Part shown: positions 1 through 8,843 of the stretch, piece after piece
Numbering within the stretch: position 1 is the first letter of the stretch
Layout: every line of letters starts with the position of its first letter
Source of the DNA: Flavobacterium sp. ACN2
Lineage (GTDB): Bacteria; Bacteroidota; Bacteroidia; Flavobacteriales; Flavobacteriaceae
DNA: 64,000 nucleotides
NCBI RefSeq assembly: GCF_002303885.1
Contig: NZ_MRCM01000002.1
Span: 186,001-250,000 of the forward strand
Reading direction: 5' to 3'
Translations under genes and position numbers: made by a program
Notes under the pieces: model-generated
Database searches by the model: none
Told to the model about the DNA's origin: nothing
The model's input: only the letters and a program-made list of their open reading frames with translations

Positions 1-554
1 AAACCTTTTACTCTTGCGTAGGCAATTTTAGAACCCAAGTAAGTATCTTCTCCTGCACCTTCCATTACACGTCCCCAACGAGGATCACGACCAATATCTA
101 CCATTGGAGCAAATGTCCAATGAATTCCGCTTGCTGCTGCTTCTGTTGCCGCCACTCTTGCGCCTAATTCGATTGCTGCTAAATCCCAACTTGCCGCTTC
201 TGCTAACGGAAGAGGAAAAGTCATTTTGTAACCGTGAATAACGTCTTGGCCAAACAACAACGGAATTTTAAGTCTTGACTGCATCGCCAATTCCTGATAT
301 CCTCTTGTGTATTTTGTTCCGATAACATTTAGCATCGAACCAATTAAACCTTGTTTGATTTCGTTTTGCTTGTTCGGATTAATTGTAATTGGTCCCGTTG
401 CCTGATTGTCGCCAGTGTACTGATTTAGCTGGCCAATTTTTTCTTCAATTGTCATTTTTTTCAACAGATCATTGACTTTCTGATCTATTGACTGCTGCTG
501 TGCCGTCGCAAAAAGCGAGAGCATAAACAGTGTAATTGTCGTTGCTTTTTTCAT
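1..554 (-). CDS. GH3 beta-glucosidase, N-terminal part (cut by window edge)
   Basis: This is the first 184 codons of a minus-strand gene that runs off the left edge; it is read directly from the sequence. The protein starts with a Sec signal peptide (MKKATTITLFMLSLFATAQ) and continues with the start of a glycoside hydrolase family 3 domain: EEKIGQLNQ, then FGQDVIHGY, then GRDPRWGRVMEGAGEDTYLG, which is the substrate-site signature of BglX-like enzymes. The nucleophile Asp lies beyond the window. The family removes terminal beta-linked glucose from oligosaccharides. As last gene of the glucan locus and with a soluble-export signal, it probably works in the periplasm and finishes hydrolysis to glucose. 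It lies 12 bases after the upstream GH30 gene, so the two are probably co-transcribed. Family call is secure; substrate is inferred from context. Confidence 0.93.
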   Translation of the reverse strand, partial: MKKATTITLFMLSLFATAQQQSIDQKVNDLLKKMTIEEKIGQLNQYTGDNQATGPITINPNKQNEIKQGLIGSMLNVIGTKYTRGYQELAMQSRLKIPLLFGQDVIHGYKMTFPLPLAEAASWDLAAIELGARVAATEAAASGIHWTFAPMVDIGRDPRWGRVMEGAGEDTYLGSKIAYARVKG

Positions 555-566
555 AGTTTAAGTGGT

Positions 567-1991
567 TTACCAAACGTAAGTAGCAACTGCTCCTGCGTTT
601 AGTGTGGTTGTAGTTTGTTTGTCGTTGTATTTTATATTAAAAGTTTCTGCCGAAGTTCCGTCATTTTCTACAATTAAAACTGTTTGTCCTAACGGAGTCA
701 TGAAAGAAACATTGTGTAAATTTCCTACAATATTGCTGCCGATTCTTACTGAACCTTCTGGAACAAATTTAGAAGCATGTCCGATAATATAATATCCTAC
801 TTCTCTTTTGATATTTTGATTTTGGTCAACCATCAAAGCACCTTTACAAGTTGAACATCCTCCTGGCGTGAAAGGTTTGTAAAACTCATCATTTGCTAAT
901 CCCCAAGAAAGTGCGTTTTTACTCCAGTTACGCATTGAACCAATTACTACATTTTTTACACTCCATTTCAAATCGGTTTCAAAATTAGTTCCGCTTCCGG
1001 TATATTGTTCTGTAAAATACAAATCCTTATTTGGAAATTCGTTATGAACAGTTGATAAAGCACTGATATCTCCTTCGTACAAGTGAAAAGCTGACCCTGC
1101 GACAAACGGATTTGCTTTTGAATCTCTTAAAATCGTCAAAGGATATTCTGGTTTATTACAGTTGTGATCGTAAACAATAATTTTGGTTTTGATTCCTGCT
1201 TTCGCGAAAGCGGGACCCAAATTATTCCCAACAAAATCTGCTTGCTGTTCTGCCAACATTAGCAAACTTGGGTTGTTTCCTGGGTGTAAAGGTTCATTTT
1301 GAGGCGTAATCGCATCAATTACAATTCCGTGCGATTTCATTGCTTGAATATATTTCACAAAATATTCTGCATAAACCTGATAGTATTTTGGCTGTAAACT
1401 ACCGCCTTTTGAACTTCCGTTATCTTTCATCCAAACTGGAGGCGACCACGGAGAACCCATTATTTTGATTTTAGGATTTATAGCTAAAATCTCTTTCAAA
1501 ACCGGAATCACATCGTCTAAATCTGGACCAAGATTAAAGTGTTCCAATTTTAAATCGGTTTGACCTTCTGGCATATCATCATACGAAAAAACTTTTTCAT
1601 TCAAATCTGATGCACCAATACTTATTCTTAAATAACTTAAACCAATGGCATCTTCTTTTCTAGAAAACAATTCCTGAAGCAAAGCTTCTCTTTTTGATTT
1701 GTCTAGCTTTTTAATGGCTTGCGCACTTCCTCCAGTTAATGAAAATCCGAAACCTTCAATAGTTTGGAATTTCTCTGAAGGATTTACTTCAATGGTTTGA
1801 TTTGAATTTGTTTCTGAAGTGAAAACTAACTCAGGTTGTTTTTTAAGTTTTGAAGTTTCATCTGTTGTGGTAATCCAAGAAGAAACTTTTCCAGTATTTT
1901 TTACAGCATTTGTTGAAGATCCACAGTTGAACTGCATTGCAATTAATGGCAGCAAAACTAGGATCTGAAGTTTTTTGTTGATGTTTTTCAT
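567..1991 (-). CDS. GH30 glycosidase, lipoprotein (probable beta-1,6-glucanase type)
   Basis: A 474-residue lipoprotein with a lipobox ending at Cys23 (AMQFNC). The GH30 barrel is intact: EGFGFSLTGGSA near residues 79-90, PWSPPVWMKD near 181-190, acid/base Glu233 in TPQNEP and nucleophile Glu328 in YFTEQ, followed by the C-terminal beta domain. It is closely similar to the GH30 at 5800-7272 and clearly different from the pair at 7301-10298, so the locus holds two GH30 types. GH30 enzymes with this look in Bacteroidota include endo-beta-1,6-glucanases (subfamily 3), but I cannot fix the subfamily by eye. It is 2 bases from the upstream gene and 12 from the GH3 gene downstream, which suggests one operon. 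Lipid anchoring suggests action at the outer membrane. Confidence 0.93.
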   Translation of the reverse strand: MKNINKKLQILVLLPLIAMQFNCGSSTNAVKNTGKVSSWITTTDETSKLKKQPELVFTSETNSNQTIEVNPSEKFQTIEGFGFSLTGGSAQAIKKLDKSKREALLQELFSRKEDAIGLSYLRISIGASDLNEKVFSYDDMPEGQTDLKLEHFNLGPDLDDVIPVLKEILAINPKIKIMGSPWSPPVWMKDNGSSKGGSLQPKYYQVYAEYFVKYIQAMKSHGIVIDAITPQNEPLHPGNNPSLLMLAEQQADFVGNNLGPAFAKAGIKTKIIVYDHNCNKPEYPLTILRDSKANPFVAGSAFHLYEGDISALSTVHNEFPNKDLYFTEQYTGSGTNFETDLKWSVKNVVIGSMRNWSKNALSWGLANDEFYKPFTPGGCSTCKGALMVDQNQNIKREVGYYIIGHASKFVPEGSVRIGSNIVGNLHNVSFMTPLGQTVLIVENDGTSAETFNIKYNDKQTTTTLNAGAVATYVW

Positions 1992-1993
1992 TT

Positions 1994-2833
1994 TTAATCT
2001 ATTTCTATTAAGACAGGCAAATGATCTGACGGATATTTTAAATCTTTAGAATCACTTAACACTGCGTGTTTTTGAACTTTTAGACCACTATTTTTTGAAA
2101 TAAAAATGTAGTCTAATAATAATGTTACGGATTCATTGTGTTTGAAATCGTTGAAAGTTCCTGAAGGACCGAAAGGTTTTTCTATTGAAACATCTTTGGT
2201 ATCATCCATCACTTTTTTGATTTCTCCAATTTGCGTTGTGTTTGGTTCAGAATTGAAATCACCCATTAAAAAAGCGGGGTAGTTTTTTGTGTTTAATTCT
2301 TTTATTTTAGAAAGAGCAAGCTGTACCCCTTTTACTCGCGCTTCTTCACCCATGTGATCTAAATGCAAATTGAAAACCCAAAATACTTTTTTAGTTTTTA
2401 GATCTTTAAAAAGTCCGTATGTACAAACTCTATTGCAAGCAGCATCCCAACCTCTTGAAACCACATTTGGAGTTTCAGACAACCAGAAAGTATTAGATTG
2501 CTCTACTTTAAATCGGTCTTTTTTGTAGTAAATCGTACACGCTTCACCTAAACCTCCTTCTTCTCTTCCAACTCCGAATTTGTTATAATTTGGCAAAGCC
2601 GATGCAATATCTAACACTTGGTTTGGCATTGCTTCCTGAACTCCGAAAACGTCTGGACTGTAAAAACCAATTTGAGATGTAAAATAATCTTTTCGGTTTG
2701 GCCAAGCATTTTCTCCATCTGAGGCAACATCCAGACGGATATTATAAGTCATAATTTTTAAATTCTGACCATAAAATAAGTTCACGCTTAAAAGCAGCAT
2801 TACTGCAAAAACAAGTTTGTTTATCTTTTTCAT
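1994..2833 (-). CDS. Secreted endonuclease/exonuclease/phosphatase-fold protein
   Basis: A 279-residue protein with a Sec signal peptide (cleavage likely after NLFYGQ) and a complete endonuclease/exonuclease/phosphatase domain. Visible metal and catalytic motifs in order are MTYNIRLD near residue 28, a VQEAM glutamate near 66, HLDH near 158, GDFNSEP near 192 and SDHLPV near the end. The family includes DNase I, sphingomyelinases and inositol phosphatases, so the substrate is not predictable. It sits between a GH16 and a GH30 gene, on the same strand with 2 bases to the next gene, so it belongs to the glucan locus by position. Such proteins recur in Bacteroidota glycan loci; whether it removes a phosphate or phosphodiester decoration from the glucan, or acts on DNA or lipid of the prey cell, is open. 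Confidence 0.88.
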   Translation of the reverse strand: MKKINKLVFAVMLLLSVNLFYGQNLKIMTYNIRLDVASDGENAWPNRKDYFTSQIGFYSPDVFGVQEAMPNQVLDIASALPNYNKFGVGREEGGLGEACTIYYKKDRFKVEQSNTFWLSETPNVVSRGWDAACNRVCTYGLFKDLKTKKVFWVFNLHLDHMGEEARVKGVQLALSKIKELNTKNYPAFLMGDFNSEPNTTQIGEIKKVMDDTKDVSIEKPFGPSGTFNDFKHNESVTLLLDYIFISKNSGLKVQKHAVLSDSKDLKYPSDHLPVLIEID

Positions 2834-2905
2834 GTTAAAAAATTTTAATCTTGTAAAGCTAGTGTTTACGAGGCTTTAAAGAAAAAAATCTGTTTAAAAA
2901 TTATG

Positions 2906-3979
2906 TTAATTATATACTCTTACATAATCAATTTCGTAGGTTGCTCTTTGAAAGTTTGGATCGACAGCTCCTCCAAAATTTCCTCCCATTGCAAAGTTTA
3001 TAATCACAAAGAATTTATCATTAAATGGAGTTGTACTAGAGTTTTTGTAGCTATAAAATAAATTATCATCTACATAAAAATTGATGTTTTCTGCACTCCA
3101 TTCGGCAGCATAGATGTGAAACTCGGTTGTCGAATTTGGAGCCGTTGTTGTTTTAGTATCTGGCGTATTTCCTGAGCGTCCTGGTGAATGCAAGGACGAA
3201 TGGATTACATTTGGATTATTACCAACTGATTCTAAAATATCTATTTCTCCGCATAACGGCCAACCTGCAGTATCTATATTATCTCCAAGCAACCAGAAAG
3301 CAGGCCAAGTACCGCCACCAGCTGGCAATTTTGCGCGAATCTCTGCTCTTCCGTATTTAAAAGAAAACTTCCCTTTGGTTAGCATTCTTGTAGAAGTGTA
3401 TTGGCTTCCTTGGTAATTTTCTTTGATTGCCGTAATTTTCAAAAGACCTCCTTCGATTTTTACATTTTCAGAACGATTGGTGTAATATTCCAATTCGTTA
3501 TTTCCCCAGCCATTTCCTGTTCCTAAATCATAACCCCATTTTGAACTATCAGGCGCTCCATCGGTATTGAATTCATCTGACCAAATTAATTTTCTGGCTA
3601 CGAAAATATTTACTGTTGCAGAAGTATTCGTATACTTTATTCCGTTAAATGCTGTAACATCAATCGTATAGGTTTTGGTTCCTGGCTGCGTAAATTCATA
3701 TGTAAAACTGCTAGTTGTAAACTCTTTTGTTTCGTTGTTTACCACTACCTTATATGACTTTGCATTAGGAGCTTCAATTTTTAAATTAATTTTTCCGCTT
3801 CCGTCTCCATTTGGCATTTCGGCGGTTTTGCCCACTACATCAACTTGTACAGAAATTTTATCGGGAGCTACAACAACAGGAGTATCTGTCGTATCGTTGT
3901 TACTGCTGCAAGACTGGAATACAAACAATAGGATTAAAGTAAGAACTCCAGCTCTATTTGCGAGATTAATCATTTTCAT
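2906..3979 (-). CDS. GH16 endo-beta-1,3-glucanase (laminarinase) lipoprotein
   Basis: A 357-residue lipoprotein (FQSC at residue 24). Residues about 40-125 form a small beta-sandwich (PKD-like) spacer, then the GH16 domain runs from LIWSDEF near 131 to the end. The catalytic motif GEIDILES gives Glu245 as nucleophile, Asp247, and Glu250 as acid/base; the ExDxxE spacing is the beta-bulge form found in laminarinases. FINAMGGNFGG-like sequence near 328-336 is also typical. It would cut internal beta-1,3 bonds in laminarin-type glucan. The Asn/Asp-rich stretch after Cys24 and the lipid anchor fit a surface endo-enzyme. The start is ATG at 3979; a second ATG two codons later is possible. The enzyme class is strongly supported; the substrate claim rests on the family. 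Confidence 0.95.
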   Translation of the reverse strand: MKMINLANRAGVLTLILLFVFQSCSSNNDTTDTPVVVAPDKISVQVDVVGKTAEMPNGDGSGKINLKIEAPNAKSYKVVVNNETKEFTTSSFTYEFTQPGTKTYTIDVTAFNGIKYTNTSATVNIFVARKLIWSDEFNTDGAPDSSKWGYDLGTGNGWGNNELEYYTNRSENVKIEGGLLKITAIKENYQGSQYTSTRMLTKGKFSFKYGRAEIRAKLPAGGGTWPAFWLLGDNIDTAGWPLCGEIDILESVGNNPNVIHSSLHSPGRSGNTPDTKTTTAPNSTTEFHIYAAEWSAENINFYVDDNLFYSYKNSSTTPFNDKFFVIINFAMGGNFGGAVDPNFQRATYEIDYVRVYN

Positions 3980-4039
3980 CTTTTTATTATTTAAATGGTT
4001 TAGTTAATAAATTGAATATCAAGATAAATATTATTTCTT

Positions 4040-5782
4040 CTACTTTTTGTTTTTGTTCATAACAAAGTCAAAATAGTTCAAATTAAAACCTCCTTTTTCA
4101 AATACAACTTTTACTTTATTTGAACCCGATTTTAATGCTACCGTAGATAAAACTACAGTCTTCCATTTGTTATCTCCAGCTGTTGCGGGAAGCGTGATTT
4201 CATTAGATTTTGTTCCATCAATTTCTAAGTGCAATTTTCCTTCAGCTTTCTCGCTAGAATAACGAATGGCAACATTGTAAGTTCCTTCTTTTGCATCAAC
4301 CGTATATTGAATCCATTCTCCGTCTTCAATAAAAGAAACTTGATAACCGTTTGAATCTTTGTCTTGGCAAGGCAAAATATCAACTCCATCATTTCTCATA
4401 CTGTTACCGCGATTCCATTGATCATCTTTTCCGGTAACGCTTCTATAATTTACAAAATCAGTATCTGAATAGGCTTTTCCGTTGGTTCCTAAATCGTAAT
4501 GCGTTGCGGCAACTTTTCCTGGAACAGCATTCTTCTTGTATGGTTTTGTATCGTCTGTTTGCACTTGTCTAAACATGGCATCTACAACATCTGGCTTAAC
4601 GGTTACGTTTTCCATTTTGTAGTTGTCGGCCATTTTCATCAGCGTCTTTTTTGCAAATTCTGGAGATGGTTTTAGACCACCGTCTTTCCAATATTTCAAC
4701 AGAACATCATATTCACGAGTTTTAGTAACAGAAGCTACTCCAGCGATATTGTCTATTTTTTTCATTGGCCAAAATGCCCATCCGATATTATGGTTTTCTA
4801 CTAAAGTAAGTACATCTTTAAACCAAACATTCGAATTTTCTCCACTTTCTCCCATCCAGATTGGCACATTGTATTTTTCCCTGTACTCTAGCATCTTTTC
4901 GATAGAAGCTTTGTCGTTATAGTTCCAATATTTATGAAAACTTAAAGCCAAATTATCATCCCATAACGGAAAAATTCCGTTGTAGTTATTTCCCCAACAA
5001 TTTCCTTCAATAAAAATTAAATGATTGGTATCGACTTCGCGAATGGCTTTTGTAACTGCGACCATTAAATCTCTTAAAGGTCCGTTTGAATTTTCGTCAC
5101 AACCATTCTTGTTTGATCCTGTAAAATTCCAGTTGGGTTCGTTGATAATATCATACGCTCCAATCCAAGGATTATCTCGGTAACGAGAAGCCAATTTCTT
5201 CCATAAAGCAATCATTTTTTTCTGATTGGCTTCGCTCTGCCAAAGCGCTGGTTTTGTAGTATCAAAATCTGAAATTGCAGCGTCGTTTCCTTGTCCTCCA
5301 GGAGCTGCGTGCAAATCTAAAATCAGATATATTTTATTCTCTGCACACCATTTCAACAAATTATCGGTCATGGTAAAACCTTCTTCTATCCAAGTGATTT
5401 CACCATTTTTTTCCTGCTCGATTGGCGGTGTGTACAGATTGTAATGCATTGGAAGACGAATCGAATTGAATCCCCATTTTGCCAAAGAATCAATATCTCG
5501 CTTTGTGATCCCGTTTGCTTTATAGGCTGCGTAGAATTCTTTTGTTCCCTCTACGCCTATTACATCTTCTATTTTTTGTTTTATCTGATATTGCGGACTA
5601 GCAAATGGCTGGGTCTTCAACATATAACCTTCCTGCACCATCCATCCGCCAAGACCTAAACCTCTTAAAAGAACATTTTTACCATTTCCGTCTACTATTT
5701 TTTGTCCGTCTCTATGCAAAAAACCTTGTCCAAAAGAGGCAATCGAAACAAAAAGCAGCGATGTTAAAAGTATTTTTTTCAT
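4040..5782 (-). CDS. GH5 beta-glucanase with C-terminal CBM6-like domain
   Basis: A 580-residue secreted enzyme. I chose the ATG at 5782 because it opens a proper signal peptide (MKKILLTSLLFVSIASFGQ) and avoids overlap with the upstream gene; an in-frame ATG at 5809 overlaps that gene. The GH5 barrel covers about 25-400: RGLGLGGWM near 40, LDLHAAPGGQ near 155-164, acid/base Glu215 in DIINEPNW and nucleophile Glu312 in WMGESGE. Residues about 423-575 look like a CBM6 beta-sandwich (ending NYFDFVMNK). The opening resembles exo-beta-1,3-glucanase-like GH5 proteins, but subfamilies in GH5 vary widely in substrate. In this locus a beta-1,3 or beta-1,6 glucan is the reasonable inference. No lipobox, so it may be periplasmic or released. 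Confidence 0.92.
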   Translation of the reverse strand: MKKILLTSLLFVSIASFGQGFLHRDGQKIVDGNGKNVLLRGLGLGGWMVQEGYMLKTQPFASPQYQIKQKIEDVIGVEGTKEFYAAYKANGITKRDIDSLAKWGFNSIRLPMHYNLYTPPIEQEKNGEITWIEEGFTMTDNLLKWCAENKIYLILDLHAAPGGQGNDAAISDFDTTKPALWQSEANQKKMIALWKKLASRYRDNPWIGAYDIINEPNWNFTGSNKNGCDENSNGPLRDLMVAVTKAIREVDTNHLIFIEGNCWGNNYNGIFPLWDDNLALSFHKYWNYNDKASIEKMLEYREKYNVPIWMGESGENSNVWFKDVLTLVENHNIGWAFWPMKKIDNIAGVASVTKTREYDVLLKYWKDGGLKPSPEFAKKTLMKMADNYKMENVTVKPDVVDAMFRQVQTDDTKPYKKNAVPGKVAATHYDLGTNGKAYSDTDFVNYRSVTGKDDQWNRGNSMRNDGVDILPCQDKDSNGYQVSFIEDGEWIQYTVDAKEGTYNVAIRYSSEKAEGKLHLEIDGTKSNEITLPATAGDNKWKTVVLSTVALKSGSNKVKVVFEKGGFNLNYFDFVMNKNKK

Positions 5783-5799
5783 ATAAAATAGTTTTTCAA

Positions 5800-7272
5800 T
5801 TATTTCCATGTATAAGTTCCGACAGATCCTCCTTCAAGTGAAGTGGTTACCCATTTTCCATTGAATTTAATATTGAAAGTTTCTGTTGCAGATCCATCAT
5901 TTTCAACAATCAATACTTTTGAACCTGAAGGGGTGATAAAAGCGACATTTTGCAAGCTACCACCAGAATTGCTCTCGATTCTAGTAGATCCCATTGGAAC
6001 AAATTTTGAAGCATGAGCAATAATATAATACGCCACATTACGCTGAAAACTATCGGCTGAAGTTATCGTGATAGCCCCTTTACACATTGTACAACCACCA
6101 TCAGTATGCGGGCCAAAATTTTGATTGTTGGCCACATTCCATTCTAAAGCATTTTTACTGTAATTTCTCATTGATCCGATAATTACATTTCGAAGATGCC
6201 ATTTTAAATCGCCATCAAAACTACCTTCAGAAGAAGTCCATTGTTCTGTAAAATATACGTTTTTGGTCGGATAAGAATTGTACACATTGGTTAGCGCACT
6301 AATATCTCCTGCATATAAATGAAAAGCCGATCCGTCTACAAAAGGAAAGGCATCTGCATCTGCCAAAATTGCTTTTGGATAATTTGGATTATCGCAATTG
6401 TGATCGTAAGCAATAATTTTTACATTTAGATTTGCGGCTTTAAATGCAGGCCCCAAACTATTTTTAATAAAACTTCCCTGATCAGCAGCAGACATATACA
6501 TACTTGGGTTATTCCCGTCATGCAAAGGTTCGTTTTGAGGAGTTACAGCATCAATGGTAATTCCTTCTGCTTTCATTTGCTGAATGTATTTTACAAAATA
6601 TTTAGCGTAAACATCATAGTATTCTGTTTTCAGTTTTCCGCCTTTAAAACTTGCTACATCTTTCATCCAAATAGGTGCAGACCAAGGTGTTGCTAAGATT
6701 AATATTTTAGGATTAATTGCCACAATTTCTTTCAGCATGGCAATTAGATTTTTGTCTTTTTCTAAACTGAATTTCTCTAGATTTAAATCTGTTTCTCCAG
6801 CTGCAAGATCGTTGTAAGTAAATGGTGTTGCATTTAAATCTGAAGCTCCGATACTGATTCTAATATAACTCACTCCAATTGAGTTTTCTCCATTACCGAA
6901 TAATTCCTGCAAAAGAGCGGTTCTTTTAGCAGCGTTTAATTGGTTTATAACATCTACACTTCCTCCTGTCAAGGTATATCCGAAACCATCGATAGTCTGG
7001 TATTTTTGAGCAACATTCACTTCAATATTAGCATGCCCATTTGCTGTTGTACCAAATCCTAATGTCCCTGATTGTTTTGCCAATAAAACACTCTGATTGC
7101 CTTTTGTAAGCCAAAAATCAACATCGTTTGTTACTACTACTGGAGGGTTTACAACTGGTGGATCTACTGGCGGATTTTCTACTGGATCACTTGAAGAAGA
7201 GCATTTTACTTGAGCCAATACGGCTGTAATAAAGAAAAATACTTTTATAGAGTTCTTTAAATTAAATTTCAT
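5800..7272 (-). CDS. GH30 glycosidase, lipoprotein (second copy of this type)
   Basis: A 490-residue lipoprotein with lipobox Cys24 (AQVKC) followed by a Ser/Pro/Val-rich flexible linker (about 25-48), consistent with display away from the membrane. The GH30 signatures are complete: TIDGFGYTLTGGS near 93, PWSAPIWMKD near 196, acid/base Glu248 in TPQNEP and nucleophile Glu343 in YFTEQ. It is a paralogue of the GH30 at 567-1991, sharing most motifs and the C-terminal ending, but has the longer linker. The probable role is endo-hydrolysis of beta-1,6-glucosidic bonds at the cell surface, inferred from characterised relatives in Bacteroidota. It follows the next GH30 by 28 bases and precedes the GH5 start by 17. 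Confidence 0.93.
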   Translation of the reverse strand: MKFNLKNSIKVFFFITAVLAQVKCSSSSDPVENPPVDPPVVNPPVVVTNDVDFWLTKGNQSVLLAKQSGTLGFGTTANGHANIEVNVAQKYQTIDGFGYTLTGGSVDVINQLNAAKRTALLQELFGNGENSIGVSYIRISIGASDLNATPFTYNDLAAGETDLNLEKFSLEKDKNLIAMLKEIVAINPKILILATPWSAPIWMKDVASFKGGKLKTEYYDVYAKYFVKYIQQMKAEGITIDAVTPQNEPLHDGNNPSMYMSAADQGSFIKNSLGPAFKAANLNVKIIAYDHNCDNPNYPKAILADADAFPFVDGSAFHLYAGDISALTNVYNSYPTKNVYFTEQWTSSEGSFDGDLKWHLRNVIIGSMRNYSKNALEWNVANNQNFGPHTDGGCTMCKGAITITSADSFQRNVAYYIIAHASKFVPMGSTRIESNSGGSLQNVAFITPSGSKVLIVENDGSATETFNIKFNGKWVTTSLEGGSVGTYTWK

Positions 7273-7300
7273 ATTTCGTGGTTATTTAGTTAGCTGACAA

Positions 7301-8752
7301 TTAATATACAATTGTCTGTATAGCGTGTGCCGGAATTGTAATTGTTGTTTTTTCTTTTTGATTTTCTAAAGAATAAACAATCTCTTTTTCAGATTGATTC
7401 ATTACGATCGTAATCAATTTTCCGTCAGAATTTTTAAAAGAAGTACTTAACAACGATGTATCGTTTACAGTTTCAAGTACTCTTTTTGCATTTGGTCTAA
7501 TGAATTTTGAGAAATGTCCAATATAATAATACATTGGAGTATAGATTAATTCATCTTTTGTGGTGTCGGCATGAATAGGCGCAAAACAGAAATTACCAAC
7601 ATGGTTAGGCCCTCCGTTCTGGTCTAAAAGAATATTCCAGTCTGTCCAGCCCACAGTACCGTTATTAAAATCATGAATTATATTGGTTCCGTAACGTTCT
7701 GCATTTCCCCAAAACTGATATTTTGCAGCATCAAATTTCTCAATACATCCTTCGGTAAAAAGGAGATTTTTATTTGGAAATGCTTCATGAACTTTCGCTA
7801 CAGATTCGAATTGAGGTGGGCCTCCATTCCAAGTTTCATACCAGTGAAATCCAATTCCCCAAGCATATTTAGAAACTTCTGGATCTGAGAAAACAAGATT
7901 GGCTCTTTTTTCCAACATATCTCCCCTATTATGATCCCAAATAATAACGTTTTTAGAACCCAGCCCTTCTTTTTCTAAAGTTGGACCAAGATGATTTTTA
8001 AGAAAATCTCTTTCTGCTTCTGGAGTGTAAATACAAGATTCCCATCTTTGTTTAGCCATTGGTTCGTTCTGAACCGTTAATCCCCAGATTGGAATTCCTT
8101 CTTTTTCGTATTCTTTTATAAACTTAGCATAATACAATGCCCAAGCAGGAGCAAATTCTGGCAACAAAACGCCGCCGTGCAAAATATCGTTATTGTCTTT
8201 CATGAAAGCTGGGGGACTCCAAGGGCTGACAAATAAGGTTAGTTTCCCGCCGGCTGTTTCAATTGCTTTTTTAATTAATGGAATTCTATATTTGCGATCG
8301 TGGTTTATATTAAAAGTCTTTAATTCTTTGTCTCCTTCTGAAACATAAGTATAGCTGTCACTGCTGAAATCACAGCTGTGAATGTTTGTTCTTGCTAAAG
8401 AATATCCAATGCCTTTGTTTTTATCGTAATAAGCAGTTAAGAATTCCTGCTGTTTTTTCGGCGATAATTTTGCGAAGACTTCTGCGCTTGCATCTGTAAT
8501 TGCTCCTCCTATTCCAAGGAAAGTCTGGTCTGTTTTTTCAGTATTTATTCGAATAGATACTGTTGCTATTTTTTGTTGTGTAGTGTTGTTTTTTGAAATT
8601 AAATCGTTTGATAAAGTCAATTTCAAATTGGTGTTTTCGGCTGTAGTATAAACCTTTATTTTACTGTTTTTTTGAGCTGTTATTTTTGAGCTAAAACCGC
8701 TTAATTGTATTAAGACAAAGGCTGATAAAAATATTTGAGAGGTAACTTTCAT
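7301..8752 (-). CDS. GH30 glucosidase, soluble exported (GH30_1-like)
   Basis: A 483-residue protein with an N-terminal signal peptide (cleavage near ITAQK) and no lipobox. Motifs differ from the lipoprotein GH30s: GIGGAITDASAEVF near 80-93, SPWSPPAFMKDN near 176, acid/base Glu230 in VQNEP and nucleophile Glu334 in LFTEG, plus GFHWYETW and the WNILLDQNGGPNHVGN block. These are typical of the glucosylceramidase-like subfamily GH30_1, which in marine Flavobacteriia includes exo-beta-1,6-glucosidases that remove side chains from laminarin. Periplasmic exo-action is the likely role. It pairs with the adjacent close paralogue at 8844-10298, probably a tandem duplication. Confidence 0.93.
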   Translation of the reverse strand: MKVTSQIFLSAFVLIQLSGFSSKITAQKNSKIKVYTTAENTNLKLTLSNDLISKNNTTQQKIATVSIRINTEKTDQTFLGIGGAITDASAEVFAKLSPKKQQEFLTAYYDKNKGIGYSLARTNIHSCDFSSDSYTYVSEGDKELKTFNINHDRKYRIPLIKKAIETAGGKLTLFVSPWSPPAFMKDNNDILHGGVLLPEFAPAWALYYAKFIKEYEKEGIPIWGLTVQNEPMAKQRWESCIYTPEAERDFLKNHLGPTLEKEGLGSKNVIIWDHNRGDMLEKRANLVFSDPEVSKYAWGIGFHWYETWNGGPPQFESVAKVHEAFPNKNLLFTEGCIEKFDAAKYQFWGNAERYGTNIIHDFNNGTVGWTDWNILLDQNGGPNHVGNFCFAPIHADTTKDELIYTPMYYYIGHFSKFIRPNAKRVLETVNDTSLLSTSFKNSDGKLITIVMNQSEKEIVYSLENQKEKTTITIPAHAIQTIVY

Positions 8753-8843
8753 GTTGCTTAAATAATCGTTTTAAAATTAAAAGCAAGAGAAGACTAAGAT
8801 GGATGATTCAAATTAGTCCTCTTCATTACTTTACTGCAAAATA

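Noticed and set aside
5780..5809. Upstream ATG at 5809 as the GH5 start
   Set aside because: It would overlap the preceding GH30 gene and put nine residues before a normal signal peptide.
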